From assembly GCA_018333075.1 (NCBI GenBank), contig BORH01000008.1, positions 1 through 64,000 of the forward strand: a DNA stretch of 64,000 nt, read 5' to 3'. The notes under the pieces were generated by a model, which saw nothing but the letters and a program-made list of their open reading frames with translations, had not been told where the DNA came from and did not search any database. Below are positions 44,341 to 52,299 of this stretch, one piece after another. The DNA comes from Heyndrickxia sporothermodurans (GTDB lineage Bacteria > Bacillota > Bacilli > Bacillales > Bacillaceae_C). Position numbers and translations under genes: made by a program. Position 1 is the stretch's first letter. Every line of letters begins with the position of its first letter.

Positions 44341-44380
44341 AATAAAATAAAAAAGGCTTATCTACTATTAAAGATAAGCC
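44341..44380 (-). terminator. minus-strand terminator upstream of pdxK
   Basis: Perfect 9-bp stem GGCTTATCT / AGATAAGCC (44355-44363 and 44372-44380). On the minus strand it is followed by TTTTTTATTTTATT. No minus-strand gene lies to its right, so it either shields pdxK from antisense transcription or ends an unrecognised short RNA. Confidence 0.6.
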
Positions 44381-44475
44381 CTATAAAAGGGGGAATCATC
44401 GTCCTTATTCAGTATGATCAAATTCAAAAAAATTATACACAAAAGTTTGAAAGATAAATAATTTTTTAAAAACTC

Positions 44476-44511
44476 TTTACTTTGGACTATATTCGATATA
44501 AAATGTATAAC
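44476..44511 (+). promoter_or_regulatory. promoter of the rsgA leader
   Basis: TTTACT (44476-44481), 17 nt, TAAAAT (44499-44504) is the best pair; TTGGAC (44482-44487), 18 nt, TATAAC (44506-44511) is an alternative. Either start would put about 35 nt ahead of the leader-peptide ATG. Confidence 0.55.
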
Positions 44512-44546
44512 ATATTAAATATTAACATTTTCAAGGGAGGTTATGT

Positions 44547-44590
44547 ATTATGAAAAAATTATTATATGTGAATACAATTAATTTCATAAT
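44547..44590 (+). repeat. leader hairpin covering the leader-peptide start codon
   Basis: Perfect 9-bp inverted repeat ATTATGAAA (44547-44555) / TTTCATAAT (44582-44590), with the first arm including the ATG. It ends where the antiterminator arm begins, so translation of the leader would open it. Confidence 0.55.
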
Positions 44591-44624
44591 GCAGTCCATG
44601 GAGAATGTTAATGATGAGTTTTAG
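44550..44624 (+). CDS. 24-residue leader peptide of a putative attenuator
   Basis: A short ORF with a near-perfect AAGGGAGGT site 6-8 nt before its ATG encodes a peptide starting MKKLLYVNTINFIMQ and ending VNDEF. The strong site on such a tiny frame argues for real translation. Codons 14-18 contain TGCAGTCCATGG (44590-44601), the exact complement of CCATGGACTGCA at 44686-44697 in the following terminator. This is the arrangement of leader peptides that regulate antibiotic-response genes by ribosome stalling. No known stalling motif is recognised. Confidence 0.6.
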   Translation: MKKLLYVNTINFIMQSMENVNDEF

Positions 44625-44697
44625 AATGTATTGTTAAGTTGCTATTTGATTTTCTCTAATTTTTAATGTAAATGTTTACAACCAACCATGGACTGCA
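44590..44697 (+). promoter_or_regulatory. antiterminator pairing in the rsgA leader
   Basis: TGCAGTCCATGG (44590-44601) can form 12 perfect base pairs with CCATGGACTGCA (44686-44697). The second segment contains most of the 5' arm of the terminator at 44684-44713, so the two structures exclude each other. The first segment lies inside the leader ORF, where ribosomes would mask it. Confidence 0.65.
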
Positions 44698-44719
44698 AAC
44701 TCAGTTTATGGTTTTTTTT
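44684..44719 (+). terminator. attenuator terminator in the rsgA leader
   Basis: 12-bp stem AACCATGGACTG / CAGTTTATGGTT with two G-U pairs and a 6-nt CAAACT loop, followed by eight T's (44712-44719). Confidence 0.8.
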
Positions 44720-44728
44720 GTTGTGCTA

Positions 44729-44755
44729 AAAAGCCGTATTCAATACGGTTTTTTC
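44729..44755 (+). terminator. second tandem terminator in the rsgA leader
   Basis: AAAGCCGTA pairs with TACGGTTTT (one G-U) around TTCAA, running into TTTTTT. It lies about 10 nt after the first terminator. Any read-through that reaches rsgA must pass both, unless a promoter lies in 44756-44904. Confidence 0.7.
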
Positions 44756-44919
44756 TTATTGTTAGAATTCGATATTTAAAGTGATATGATCTGGCAATGT
44801 CTAATTTCTTACCTTTTTAGGGACTGTGGGGAAAAGCAGGCTTTAGTAGACTGCTGTCTCAAGTATGGCCAGAGTTTTAAATCAATTGAAATTATTTATA
44901 AAATTTGGAGGAATCATAT
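44756..44919 (+). other. untranslated stretch between the tandem terminators and rsgA
   Basis: About 160 nt. A weak promoter TTAGAA-17-TATGAT (about 44762-44790) and a small GCAG/CTGC hairpin (about 44837-44854) are visible. The rest holds nothing recognisable. If that promoter is active, rsgA is only partly under the attenuator. Confidence 0.35.
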
Positions 44920-45987
44920 TTGAATTTACAAAATTTAGGTTGGAATCAATACTTTGAGGATGCATTTGAGGAATATAAACAGCAAGGGTTTGAAGTAGGA
45001 AGAGTTACATTAGAGCATAAAAGAATATATAGAGTGCTATCAAGACATGGGGAGCTATTAGCGGAGGTTTCTGGTAAGCTTCGATTTAATGCTTTAGAAC
45101 GACAGGACTATCCTGCCGTAGGAGATTGGGTAGTGATTACATTAAGGCCGGGGGAACCAAAGGCAACCATTCATGCGATTCTACCTCGTAAGAGCAAATT
45201 TTCTAGAAAAGCAGCTGGTAACACAATGGGGGAACAAATTGTTGCGACGAATGTCGATACGATATTTCTAGTTACAGCATTAAATGCTGACTTTAATCTG
45301 CGACGGATTGAAAGATATGTATTAACAGCCTGGGAAAGTGGAGCAAATCCAGTGATTATTCTCAGTAAAGCAGATTTATGTGATGAAATAGAACAAAGGA
45401 TTCAAGAAGTGGAATCAATCGCATTTGGTGTCCCTATCCACGCAATAAGTGCAGAACAAAATATAGGGGTGGAGGCACTCGCAACATATATTTATGAAGG
45501 TCAAACGATTGCACTTCTTGGTTCTTCAGGGGTTGGAAAGTCAACATTAACAAATGCCTTATTAGGGGAAGGAAAACAAGAGGTGCAAGCAATTCGTGAG
45601 GGGGATGATCGTGGCCGCCACACGACCACACATCGTGAATTAATTATTTTAGAAAGTGGTGGAATCTTAATCGATACACCAGGAATGCGTGAGATCCAGC
45701 TTTGGGATGCAGACGAAGGCTTCAGTCATAGCTTTTCTGATATAGAGGCACTAGCAGAGACTTGTCGTTTTAGGGATTGCTCTCACGTGAAGGAACCAGG
45801 ATGTGCTATTCAACGAGCGATTTCAGAGGGATCTCTAGATAAAAATCGTTATGCTAGCTATGTCAAATTACAGAGGGAGCTTGCATTCTTAGAGAGAAAA
45901 GAAAATCGTCAGGCACGTTTGGCTGAAAAAGCGAAATGGAAGCAAGTATCGAAATCCCAAAGAAAAATAAACGAAGATCTTTATTAA
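44920..45987 (+). CDS. rsgA: RsgA-type ribosome small subunit-dependent GTPase (stand-alone copy)
   Basis: The 355-residue circularly permuted GTPase has an N-terminal OB domain (about 30-95), then G4 SKAD (149-152), G1 GSSGVGKST (201-209), G3 DTPG (252-255) and a C-terminal zinc knuckle Cys282/Cys287/His289/Cys295. RsgA matures and checks the 30S subunit, and its GTPase is ribosome-stimulated. The main Bacillus copy lies in the prpC-prkC-rpe cluster, so this separately located, longer gene is probably a paralogue. The start is TTG at 44920 behind GGAGG. It is preceded by an unusual leader-peptide attenuator. Confidence 0.88.
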   Translation: MNLQNLGWNQYFEDAFEEYKQQGFEVGRVTLEHKRIYRVLSRHGELLAEVSGKLRFNALERQDYPAVGDWVVITLRPGEPKATIHAILPRKSKFSRKAAGNTMGEQIVATNVDTIFLVTALNADFNLRRIERYVLTAWESGANPVIILSKADLCDEIEQRIQEVESIAFGVPIHAISAEQNIGVEALATYIYEGQTIALLGSSGVGKSTLTNALLGEGKQEVQAIREGDDRGRHTTTHRELIILESGGILIDTPGMREIQLWDADEGFSHSFSDIEALAETCRFRDCSHVKEPGCAIQRAISEGSLDKNRYASYVKLQRELAFLERKENRQARLAEKAKWKQVSKSQRKINEDLY

Positions 45988-46067
45988 TGATCTTGGTGAA
46001 ATTTATATTTCCTTACATCTTTAAAATAATTAAATTTGATTAAAAACATAATATTCATTTGAAGGAG

Positions 46068-46097
46068 AGGGGCTAACGAATGAGTTCAGCCCCTTTT
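46068..46097 (+). terminator. rsgA terminator
   Basis: Perfect 7-bp stem AGGGGCT / AGCCCCT (46068-46074 and 46088-46094), then TTTT AAAATTTTT. Confidence 0.7.
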
Positions 46098-46155
46098 AAA
46101 ATTTTTGAACTATCTATATACTAATGGCAAAAGTAGAAAAAAAGGGGAATGCTGG

Positions 46156-46827
46156 ATGGTACACATTTTGTATATAGAAGATGACCCTGAAATTGGAAAA
46201 TGGGTATCTGAAGAATTACAGGAAAGAAGGAATAAAGTGACATGGCTTACCTCTGGAGAAGAAGCAATTAATTATATCTCCGAGGTCGATATTGTGATTC
46301 TCGATGTAATGCTTCCTGGCTTAGATGGATTTTCAATCGGCAAACGATTGAAAAGGGAAGCACCTGAAATACCAATAATTATGCTTTCTGCACGCTCATC
46401 TGTAGAGGATAAGATACAGGGATTAGAATTTGCAGATGACTATTTAACGAAACCGTTCCATCCTGAAGAGCTACTAGCTAGAATTGAAGTTTTGTTAAGG
46501 AGATTTCAAAGACAAAAACCGAATAAAATCGAACTGCAGCATTTAGATATTTTCCCTGCCGAAAATCGAATTATTGAGAAGCTAAAAGGCGAGGAAATTC
46601 TTTTAACAGGGAAACAGTATTTAATTTTTCAATACTTTTTGAAGCATCCGAACCAAATTTTAACGAAGGAGCAGTTATATGAAGGGGTTTGGGATGAGCC
46701 TTATCTCGATGGTGACAAAACATTAATGGTACATATTCGTTACTTGCGAGAAAAAATTGAAAAAGATCCAGCAAACCCTACAATTATCGAAACGATTAGG
46801 GGAATTGGCTATCGGGTGAGACTATGA
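46156..46827 (+). CDS. OmpR-family response regulator (module 1)
   Basis: The 223-residue regulator has a receiver domain with acidic pocket EDD (8-10) and phospho-Asp50 in ILDVMLPG, followed by a winged-helix DNA-binding domain (about 128-223). The usual GADDYxTKPF segment reads EFADDYLTKPF, one residue shorter than normal, so the beta4-alpha4 loop is compressed. The start is ATG at 46156 behind AAAAGGGGAA. It overlaps the kinase gene by four bases and probably controls the LanFEG-like transporter that follows. Confidence 0.9.
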   Translation: MVHILYIEDDPEIGKWVSEELQERRNKVTWLTSGEEAINYISEVDIVILDVMLPGLDGFSIGKRLKREAPEIPIIMLSARSSVEDKIQGLEFADDYLTKPFHPEELLARIEVLLRRFQRQKPNKIELQHLDIFPAENRIIEKLKGEEILLTGKQYLIFQYFLKHPNQILTKEQLYEGVWDEPYLDGDKTLMVHIRYLREKIEKDPANPTIIETIRGIGYRVRL

Positions 46828-48182
46828 AGTTTAGACATTCATTGTTAGGAAAGTTCTTAATTATCATTTTTATTGCTGTTTTATTTATACCAATAGTGAT
46901 TCCTGTTACATCAGCCCTTTTCTATATTCCACTTTTGACATCAAAGCAGGATGACTCAGATAAAGAGTATAATGGGAAAGATATAGAAAAAATGTGGCAT
47001 AAAGAAGCGGATAAATTAAAAGGGGCCTCCCCTGACCAAATTAATAAAACATTGAAAAAAGTAAAGAGAAATTATCCAAATTCTACAGTGTTTTGGGTAG
47101 ATGGGAAGGGAAGGACACAGCAGCAATTTCCTGCCCAAAAAGACATTCCTACAAGATGGAGCGCTTCCTATACAGTAAATTTTATGAAGAAAAGCTATGA
47201 TAGTGATCCGTTTACTACCGTTGCCTTTATAGGCTCGAAAAAGGAAAATGGCTTTATCGTTTTTCAAATGCCGCGCAACAAGATGAGGCCACCAATTGAT
47301 AATATAAGATCACGATATGATTTGATTTATGCATTTGGATTGCTGGCATTATTCGGTATGTTTATTTTTCTTTCCTGGCTTTTTGTTTACAAGCTTCGAA
47401 AGCGACTTTTGCATCTGCGAGATGCTATGGACCAAAAAGGAAATGAAGGAATTCCAGAGCCTGTACAGGTTGGGAAAAAGGATGAAATTGGCCAGCTTGA
47501 AATCGCTTTTAATCATATGATTTATCAATTGAAAGAGGGGAGAGAACGGGAACGGGAGGAAGAGAAGTTACGAAGAAAGCTAATTGCTAATTTATCACAT
47601 GACTTACGAACACCTTTAACCACTTTACGGGGACATGCTTATACTCTAAATAAAGAGAATTTGAGTGAAAAGGGGAAAGAATCAGTTGAGTTAATCGATC
47701 GCAAAATTACCTATATTGGCCAATTAGTGGATAACTTATTTTCTTATACTTTATTATCATCAGGGAAGTACCCCTTCCATCCTCAGACGATCGACGTGCT
47801 AAGAAAAATAAGAATGATTACAGCTACATGGTACCCTGTTTTTGAAAAAGAAGGTTTTGTTGTAAATATAGATCTTCCTGAAACGAAAATCGAGTGGGTG
47901 ATAGATCCTGATTGGTTTGAAAGGGTATTAGATAATTTATTTCAAAACATTCTTCGGCATACGAAGCAGGGAAAATATGTTGGGGTAGTTGGAAAAAATG
48001 CAGAAAGTAATTTTACCCTGATTATAGAAGATCATGGTCCAGGCTTAAATACTATATCGAATGATAAAGGTGCAGGGATTGGTCTCTCCATCGTCTCTTT
48101 AATGTTAAGTGAAATGAATTTAAACTGGGATATTGAAACAAATGAACGTGGAACGAAGTTTAGTATATCAGGTAGCCATTAG
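46824..48182 (+). CDS. sensor histidine kinase (module 1)
   Basis: The 452-residue kinase has TM1 (about 10-32), an extracellular region of about 130 residues, TM2 (about 168-190), a HAMP segment, HisKA with phospho-His in LSHDLRTPLTTLRG (about 258) and HATPase (NLFQNILRHT, GAGIGLSIV). The large sensor loop resembles lantibiotic- or bacitracin-sensing kinases paired with ABC exporters. The signal is not deducible. Confidence 0.88.
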   Translation: MKFRHSLLGKFLIIIFIAVLFIPIVIPVTSALFYIPLLTSKQDDSDKEYNGKDIEKMWHKEADKLKGASPDQINKTLKKVKRNYPNSTVFWVDGKGRTQQQFPAQKDIPTRWSASYTVNFMKKSYDSDPFTTVAFIGSKKENGFIVFQMPRNKMRPPIDNIRSRYDLIYAFGLLALFGMFIFLSWLFVYKLRKRLLHLRDAMDQKGNEGIPEPVQVGKKDEIGQLEIAFNHMIYQLKEGREREREEEKLRRKLIANLSHDLRTPLTTLRGHAYTLNKENLSEKGKESVELIDRKITYIGQLVDNLFSYTLLSSGKYPFHPQTIDVLRKIRMITATWYPVFEKEGFVVNIDLPETKIEWVIDPDWFERVLDNLFQNILRHTKQGKYVGVVGKNAESNFTLIIEDHGPGLNTISNDKGAGIGLSIVSLMLSEMNLNWDIETNERGTKFSISGSH

Positions 48183-48208
48183 AAAACGGGAGAAATCCCG
48201 TTTTTTTA
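48183..48208 (+). terminator. terminator between the kinase and the LanFEG-like genes
   Basis: AAAACGGGA / TCCCGTTTT stem with a 4-nt GAAA loop and a long T-run; very strong. The transporter genes therefore need their own promoter. Confidence 0.92.
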
Positions 48209-48227
48209 TATTCAATACACTTAAGAG

Positions 48228-48254
48228 AGTTTAAATTTAAACAAAATTTAAACT
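48228..48254 (+). promoter_or_regulatory. inverted repeat upstream of the LanFEG-like operon
   Basis: Perfect 11-bp inverted repeat AGTTTAAATTT / AAATTTAAACT separated by 5 nt. It lies about 60 bp before the transporter operon and is a good candidate site for the response regulator of module 1. Confidence 0.5.
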
Positions 48255-48311
48255 TTCCCCATCCTTCTATTTAACCTTCCGTAGATAAAATTAAGATGAG
48301 GTGAAAAGAGG

Positions 48312-49226
48312 ATGAATCAGTATATTGTACAAACCAATAATTTAACGAAACGATTTAAAGGAAAGAAAGTAGTTAATGGAGTGAACCTAGAGATAAAAAA
48401 AGGAGAGATTTATGGTTTTTTAGGACCAAACGGAGCAGGAAAAACAACAACCATTCGGATGCTTTTAGGATTAATGAAGCCGAGCTATGGGTCCATTAAA
48501 ATATTCAATAAAGATTTAAAAAAGGATAAACTACCTATTTTAAGAAAAGTAGGTTCCTTAGTTGAATCGCCATCTTATTATGGGCATTTAACGGCAAGGG
48601 AAAACTTAGAAGCGTTACGTCGGATTTTGAATGTCCCAAAAAAGAGAATTGATGAAGTATTAGAGATTGTTCGCTTAACTAATGAATCGAAGCGTCCTGT
48701 AAAAGGCTTTTCGCTAGGAATGAAACAGCGTCTTGGAATTGCTGCCTCTTTATTAGGAAATCCAGAGCTATTAATTCTAGATGAACCGACCAATGGTTTA
48801 GATCCATCTGGAATTATCGAAATGCGGGAGCTAATAAAAAAAATGCCTGAAGAGCATGGAATTACCGTAATTGTTTCAAGTCATTTATTAAGTGAAATCG
48901 ATCAAATGGCAACTCAAGTTGGAATTATTACGAAAGGATCCATGATTTTTCAAGACTCAATATCTGTATTGAGAGAACGTGCCAGAAGTCAGATTCAAAT
49001 TAAGACGAATCATGATGAAGCAGCCTGGAGAACATTATTGGCGAATGGAATAAAAGCAGATTATCGAGATGGACAAATGATAATCGAAGAAAAGGAAAAT
49101 CAATTAATAGCTAAGGCTGTTGAGCAGCTCGTCCAACATCGTTTTTCTATTTACCGTGTCGAGGAACAGAAAATGTCACTAGAAGATATTTTCCTAGAAA
49201 TTACAAAGGAGGCTTCTAGTTTATGA
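48312..49226 (+). CDS. LanF/BcrA-type ABC ATPase
   Basis: The 304-residue ATPase has Walker A GPNGAGKTT (about 38-46), signature FSLGMKQR (about 134-141), Walker B LLILDEPTNGLDPSG and a C-terminal extension of about 80 residues, as in bacitracin and lantibiotic self-protection transporters. It lies with two short ABC-2 permeases, the LanFEG arrangement that expels peptides from the membrane. No lantibiotic genes are near, so resistance rather than producer immunity is likely. Confidence 0.88.
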   Translation: MNQYIVQTNNLTKRFKGKKVVNGVNLEIKKGEIYGFLGPNGAGKTTTIRMLLGLMKPSYGSIKIFNKDLKKDKLPILRKVGSLVESPSYYGHLTARENLEALRRILNVPKKRIDEVLEIVRLTNESKRPVKGFSLGMKQRLGIAASLLGNPELLILDEPTNGLDPSGIIEMRELIKKMPEEHGITVIVSSHLLSEIDQMATQVGIITKGSMIFQDSISVLRERARSQIQIKTNHDEAAWRTLLANGIKADYRDGQMIIEEKENQLIAKAVEQLVQHRFSIYRVEEQKMSLEDIFLEITKEASSL

Positions 49227-49933
49227 TACTAAGGATGATCAAAGCAGATCTTCTGAAAATGAAACGAAAATGGATCTGGTTTTTAATCGTTCTCGGGCCA
49301 TTAGGAGTTTTACTGTTGCAAGGTGTAAATTACGGACTTCGTTATGATTACCTTGTAAAGCCTGGTGGCGATCATTGGAAGGATCTTTTAAATAATATAA
49401 CGCTCTTTATCCCGATTACTTTAGGTTTAGGATTTACAATAGTAGCTTCAATGACGGCAAATCTTGAACATCAACAAAATGCTTGGAAACAATTACTCGC
49501 TTTGCCTATTTCCAAAAGAACTGTCTATACTGCAAAATTTATGTTAAATAGCTTTTTATTATTTGTATCATGCTTTCTTTTATCAGTTGGAACCATCATT
49601 CTAGGAATTGTCTTAAAATTTGGGTTAGACATTCCTTATTTACAAATTGTCAAAATGAGCTTTTTTCCAATGCTTGCAGGAATTCCTATTTTAGGACTAC
49701 AAGTCTGGCTATCAACTAATTTAAGAAATCAGGCATTGCCGCTAACGATTGGGATTGTAGGTGCAATTTTCTCTATGTATTCTTTCTACGTACCAGATTG
49801 GGTGATTTGGAAATGGACAATATTATCTAGTAAAAATCATGATCCTATATGGTTCGTTTACAGTGGACTGGCGGTAGGGATGGTTATGTTCTTAATAGGG
49901 ATGATAGATTTTGTGAAACGGGATGTGAAGTAA
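49223..49933 (+). CDS. LanE-type ABC-2 permease
   Basis: The 236-residue protein has six membrane segments and a helical N-terminus MIxxDLLKMKRKW. The motif HQQNAWKQLLALPISKRTVY (about 80-99) is typical of lantibiotic-protection permeases. It overlaps the ATPase gene by four bases and is similar to the next permease. Confidence 0.85.
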   Translation: MILRMIKADLLKMKRKWIWFLIVLGPLGVLLLQGVNYGLRYDYLVKPGGDHWKDLLNNITLFIPITLGLGFTIVASMTANLEHQQNAWKQLLALPISKRTVYTAKFMLNSFLLFVSCFLLSVGTIILGIVLKFGLDIPYLQIVKMSFFPMLAGIPILGLQVWLSTNLRNQALPLTIGIVGAIFSMYSFYVPDWVIWKWTILSSKNHDPIWFVYSGLAVGMVMFLIGMIDFVKRDVK

Positions 49934-50659
49934 ATGTTTTGGAGTATCGTTCGATCTGAATGGCTAAAATTTAGAAAATCAAATATATGGATATTATTAT
50001 TGGTTAGTCCTGCACTGGCTTCTTTACTGGGTATACTAGAGAATACAAAAGATTCTTCATTACAGTGGGTCATGTTGTATTCTAATATGATTTCGATTCA
50101 TGCCTTATTATTTCTACCATTGTTAACAGGAATCTTTTCTGCTTTTGTATGCCGTTATGAGCATCAGGGTGGGGGATGGAAGCAGCTGCTAGCTCTTCCT
50201 GTAACAAGAGCCCAGGTTTTTTTAGCGAAGGGCTTTCTAGTTATTTTATTTCTTGCTATAACTCAAATCCTCTTTTTCCTTTGCTTCTATTTAATAGGAA
50301 CAGGAAAAGGGTTTTCGGAAGGATTGCCAACTGAGATTATATGGCGCGGAATGATCGGAGGATGGATTGCTTGCTTGCCATTAGCCGCTTTACAGCTTTG
50401 GGTATCAACAGCATGGGCAAGCTTTGCCGCACCTTTAGCCATTAATGTGATTTTCACTCTTCCTAATATGCTTGTGGCTAATTCATCAACTTATGGACCA
50501 TGGTATCCATGGGTCCAGCCATTTTTAACGATGATACAGAAAAAAGGAGATATTGGTTCACTGTATGTCTCTACAGAGACATTGTTATTCGTGATTGTCG
50601 GAAGCTTCATTCTTTTCTTAGTCTGTGGTTTTACTTATTTTCAAAAAAAATCTGTATAA
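49934..50659 (+). CDS. LanG-type ABC-2 permease
   Basis: The 241-residue protein has six membrane segments and the matching motif HQGGGWKQLLALPVTRAQVF (about 77-96), showing common descent with the preceding permease. The genes abut with no gap. It completes the LanFEG-like transporter. Confidence 0.85.
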   Translation: MFWSIVRSEWLKFRKSNIWILLLVSPALASLLGILENTKDSSLQWVMLYSNMISIHALLFLPLLTGIFSAFVCRYEHQGGGWKQLLALPVTRAQVFLAKGFLVILFLAITQILFFLCFYLIGTGKGFSEGLPTEIIWRGMIGGWIACLPLAALQLWVSTAWASFAAPLAINVIFTLPNMLVANSSTYGPWYPWVQPFLTMIQKKGDIGSLYVSTETLLFVIVGSFILFLVCGFTYFQKKSV

Positions 50660-50672
50660 AATACTCATTAGA

Positions 50673-50706
50673 AAAACAGTTCATCATAGGTGGACTGTTC
50701 TTTTCA
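50673..50706 (+). terminator. terminator of the LanFEG-like operon
   Basis: AACAGTtC pairs with GgACTGTT around an 11-nt loop, followed by CTTTTC; moderate strength. Confidence 0.6.
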
Positions 50707-50756
50707 TGTTAAAGTTAAGAATAGAAATGCATATATTTTGTTAGGGGGAATTCTCT

Positions 50757-50993
50757 GTGCTGCATCGTTTAGAAATATATGTTTCGGATTCAGTTAGATC
50801 TAAAGATTTTTGGCTCAGCTGGAAATTCGGTTCTATTTATCTTGTATTTGTTCAAGCAAAAAAGAAGTACCTTGATGCTGCCTATCATCGTTGTCGAATA
50901 GGATTGAATGATCTGGCCTTTCAAACTCATTCTAAGGTAGACCCTGATAGAATAAAAGTTGAATTAGTTAGACTATACGAGGAACTAAAATAA
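50757..50993 (+). pseudogene. VOC/glyoxalase-like protein with internal deletions
   Basis: The 78-residue frame begins MLHRLEIYVSDSVRSKDFW, typical of a VOC (glyoxalase) half-domain. It then jumps to WKFGSIYLVFVQAKKKYLD and YHRCRIGLNDLAF before a short tail. Compared with the usual 120-130 residues, about ten residues after KDFW and about thirty near the C-terminus are missing, yet the frame stays open. It keeps an AGGGGGAA site before GTG. It is probably a decaying gene; a functional mini-protein is less likely. It overlaps mobA by one base. Confidence 0.6.
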
Positions 50994-51622
50994 TGGATAC
51001 CATTTTATTAGCTGGTGGAAAATCAAGTCGCATGGGAAGGAACAAAGCCTTATTACCATTTGGAAAGCAGCGTGTCGTCGATCATTTAGTGACAGAATTT
51101 TCGCCAATTTCAGATGAAATATTATTGATAACGAATCATCCAAATGAATATAACAATCTTGAAGTTAGAATTATTACTGATTCAAAGGAATTTAAGGGCC
51201 ACGGTCCATTGGCTGGCATTTATGCAGGATTAAAGGCTTCACATGCCGAACATTGTTTAGTAATTGCTTGTGATATGCCTTTTGCTTCAAAACAATTTGG
51301 AATTTGGTTAGTCAATCAACTTTTGAACGGAAATTATGATGCGGTCATTCCATCCTTTGAAGGTAGGTTGCATCCATTATTTGGTGCATACAAACGAAGT
51401 GTTTTTCCGTTTGTAAAAAATAATTTGTTGGCTGACAAAAGAAGAATGACGGATCTGTTAAATGAATTAAAAGTAAAAGTAGTAGAACAGCAGGAGGCTC
51501 CTGAAGCGTTGCAAAATGTGTGGGGAAGATGCTTGTGGAATATGAATACGATAGAAGAGTATAAGCAAGCACTCAGATTTGCGAATGAAGAGGGGGAGGG
51601 AAATGGACTTTATCATATCTAA
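50993..51622 (+). CDS. mobA: molybdenum cofactor guanylyltransferase
   Basis: The 209-residue nucleotidyltransferase has the LAGGKSSRMGRNKALLPFG signature (about 5-23) and ACDMPFAS (about 93-100). MobA transfers GMP to molybdopterin to give the bis-MGD cofactor. It heads mobA-moaE-moaD-moeB, all with overlapping or nearly overlapping ends. No moaA, moaC or moeA is in the window, so the rest of the pathway must be elsewhere. Confidence 0.92.
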   Translation: MDTILLAGGKSSRMGRNKALLPFGKQRVVDHLVTEFSPISDEILLITNHPNEYNNLEVRIITDSKEFKGHGPLAGIYAGLKASHAEHCLVIACDMPFASKQFGIWLVNQLLNGNYDAVIPSFEGRLHPLFGAYKRSVFPFVKNNLLADKRRMTDLLNELKVKVVEQQEAPEALQNVWGRCLWNMNTIEEYKQALRFANEEGEGNGLYHI

Positions 51623-52067
51623 AGAACCAATAAATATTGAGGAAGTTTTTAAAAAGGTTGTTCAAAGAGAAGCGGGAGCCATTACAACCTTTATTGGTAC
51701 GGTAAGAGAAATAACTGGAGACAAACGAACCTTATATTTAGAGTATGAGGCATATGAAACGATGGCATTGAAAAAATTGGAGCAAATTGGACGGGAAATC
51801 AAACAGCGTTGGCCAGGAGCAAAAATAGCTATTTCCCATCGGATTGGAAGATTAGAAATCACTGATATAGCAGTAGTTATCGCTGTTTCTACTCCCCATC
51901 GTGCCGAATGCTATGAAGCGAATCGTTATGCAATTGAACGAATAAAAGAAATGGTGCCTATTTGGAAAAAAGAGCATTGGGATAATGGTGAGGAATGGGT
52001 AGGGAATCAGCTTGGTTCGAAAGTATACCCATTAGGACAACCAAAGGGGAGTGACTTGCTTGATTAA
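51603..52067 (+). CDS. moaE: molybdopterin synthase catalytic subunit
   Basis: The 154-residue MoaE has the motifs GAITTFIGTVRE (about 24-35), LEYEAYETMA and HRIGRLEITDIAV, and a C-terminal PIWKKEHW with the active-site lysines. It forms a heterotetramer with MoaD. The start is ATG at 51603, behind GGGGGAGGG, overlapping the end of mobA. Confidence 0.93.
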   Translation: MDFIISKEPINIEEVFKKVVQREAGAITTFIGTVREITGDKRTLYLEYEAYETMALKKLEQIGREIKQRWPGAKIAISHRIGRLEITDIAVVIAVSTPHRAECYEANRYAIERIKEMVPIWKKEHWDNGEEWVGNQLGSKVYPLGQPKGSDLLD

Positions 52068-52293
52068 AATTATGCTGTTTGCACACCTACGAGAGCAAAT
52101 GGGAGAAAGTGAATTTATCATTGATTCTTTTACTGGTTCGGTGAAGGATTTGAAGGGGTATTTATTTGAAAACTATGCTATTCAACATTTAGATCATATA
52201 ATGATTGCTGTTAATGAGGAGTTTTGTCAGGATCATACTCAGATTAATAATGGGGATGTTGTAGCACTGATACCACCAGTAAGCGGGGGGTAA
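52060..52293 (+). CDS. moaD: molybdopterin synthase sulfur carrier subunit
   Basis: The 77-residue ubiquitin-fold protein ends in the thiocarboxylate-forming PPVSGG. TTG at 52060, 8 nt after AAGGGGAG and inside the moaE end, is the likely start. MoeB, next, adenylates its C-terminus. Confidence 0.9.
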   Translation: MIKIMLFAHLREQMGESEFIIDSFTGSVKDLKGYLFENYAIQHLDHIMIAVNEEFCQDHTQINNGDVVALIPPVSGG

Positions 52294-52299
52294 TGTTAT

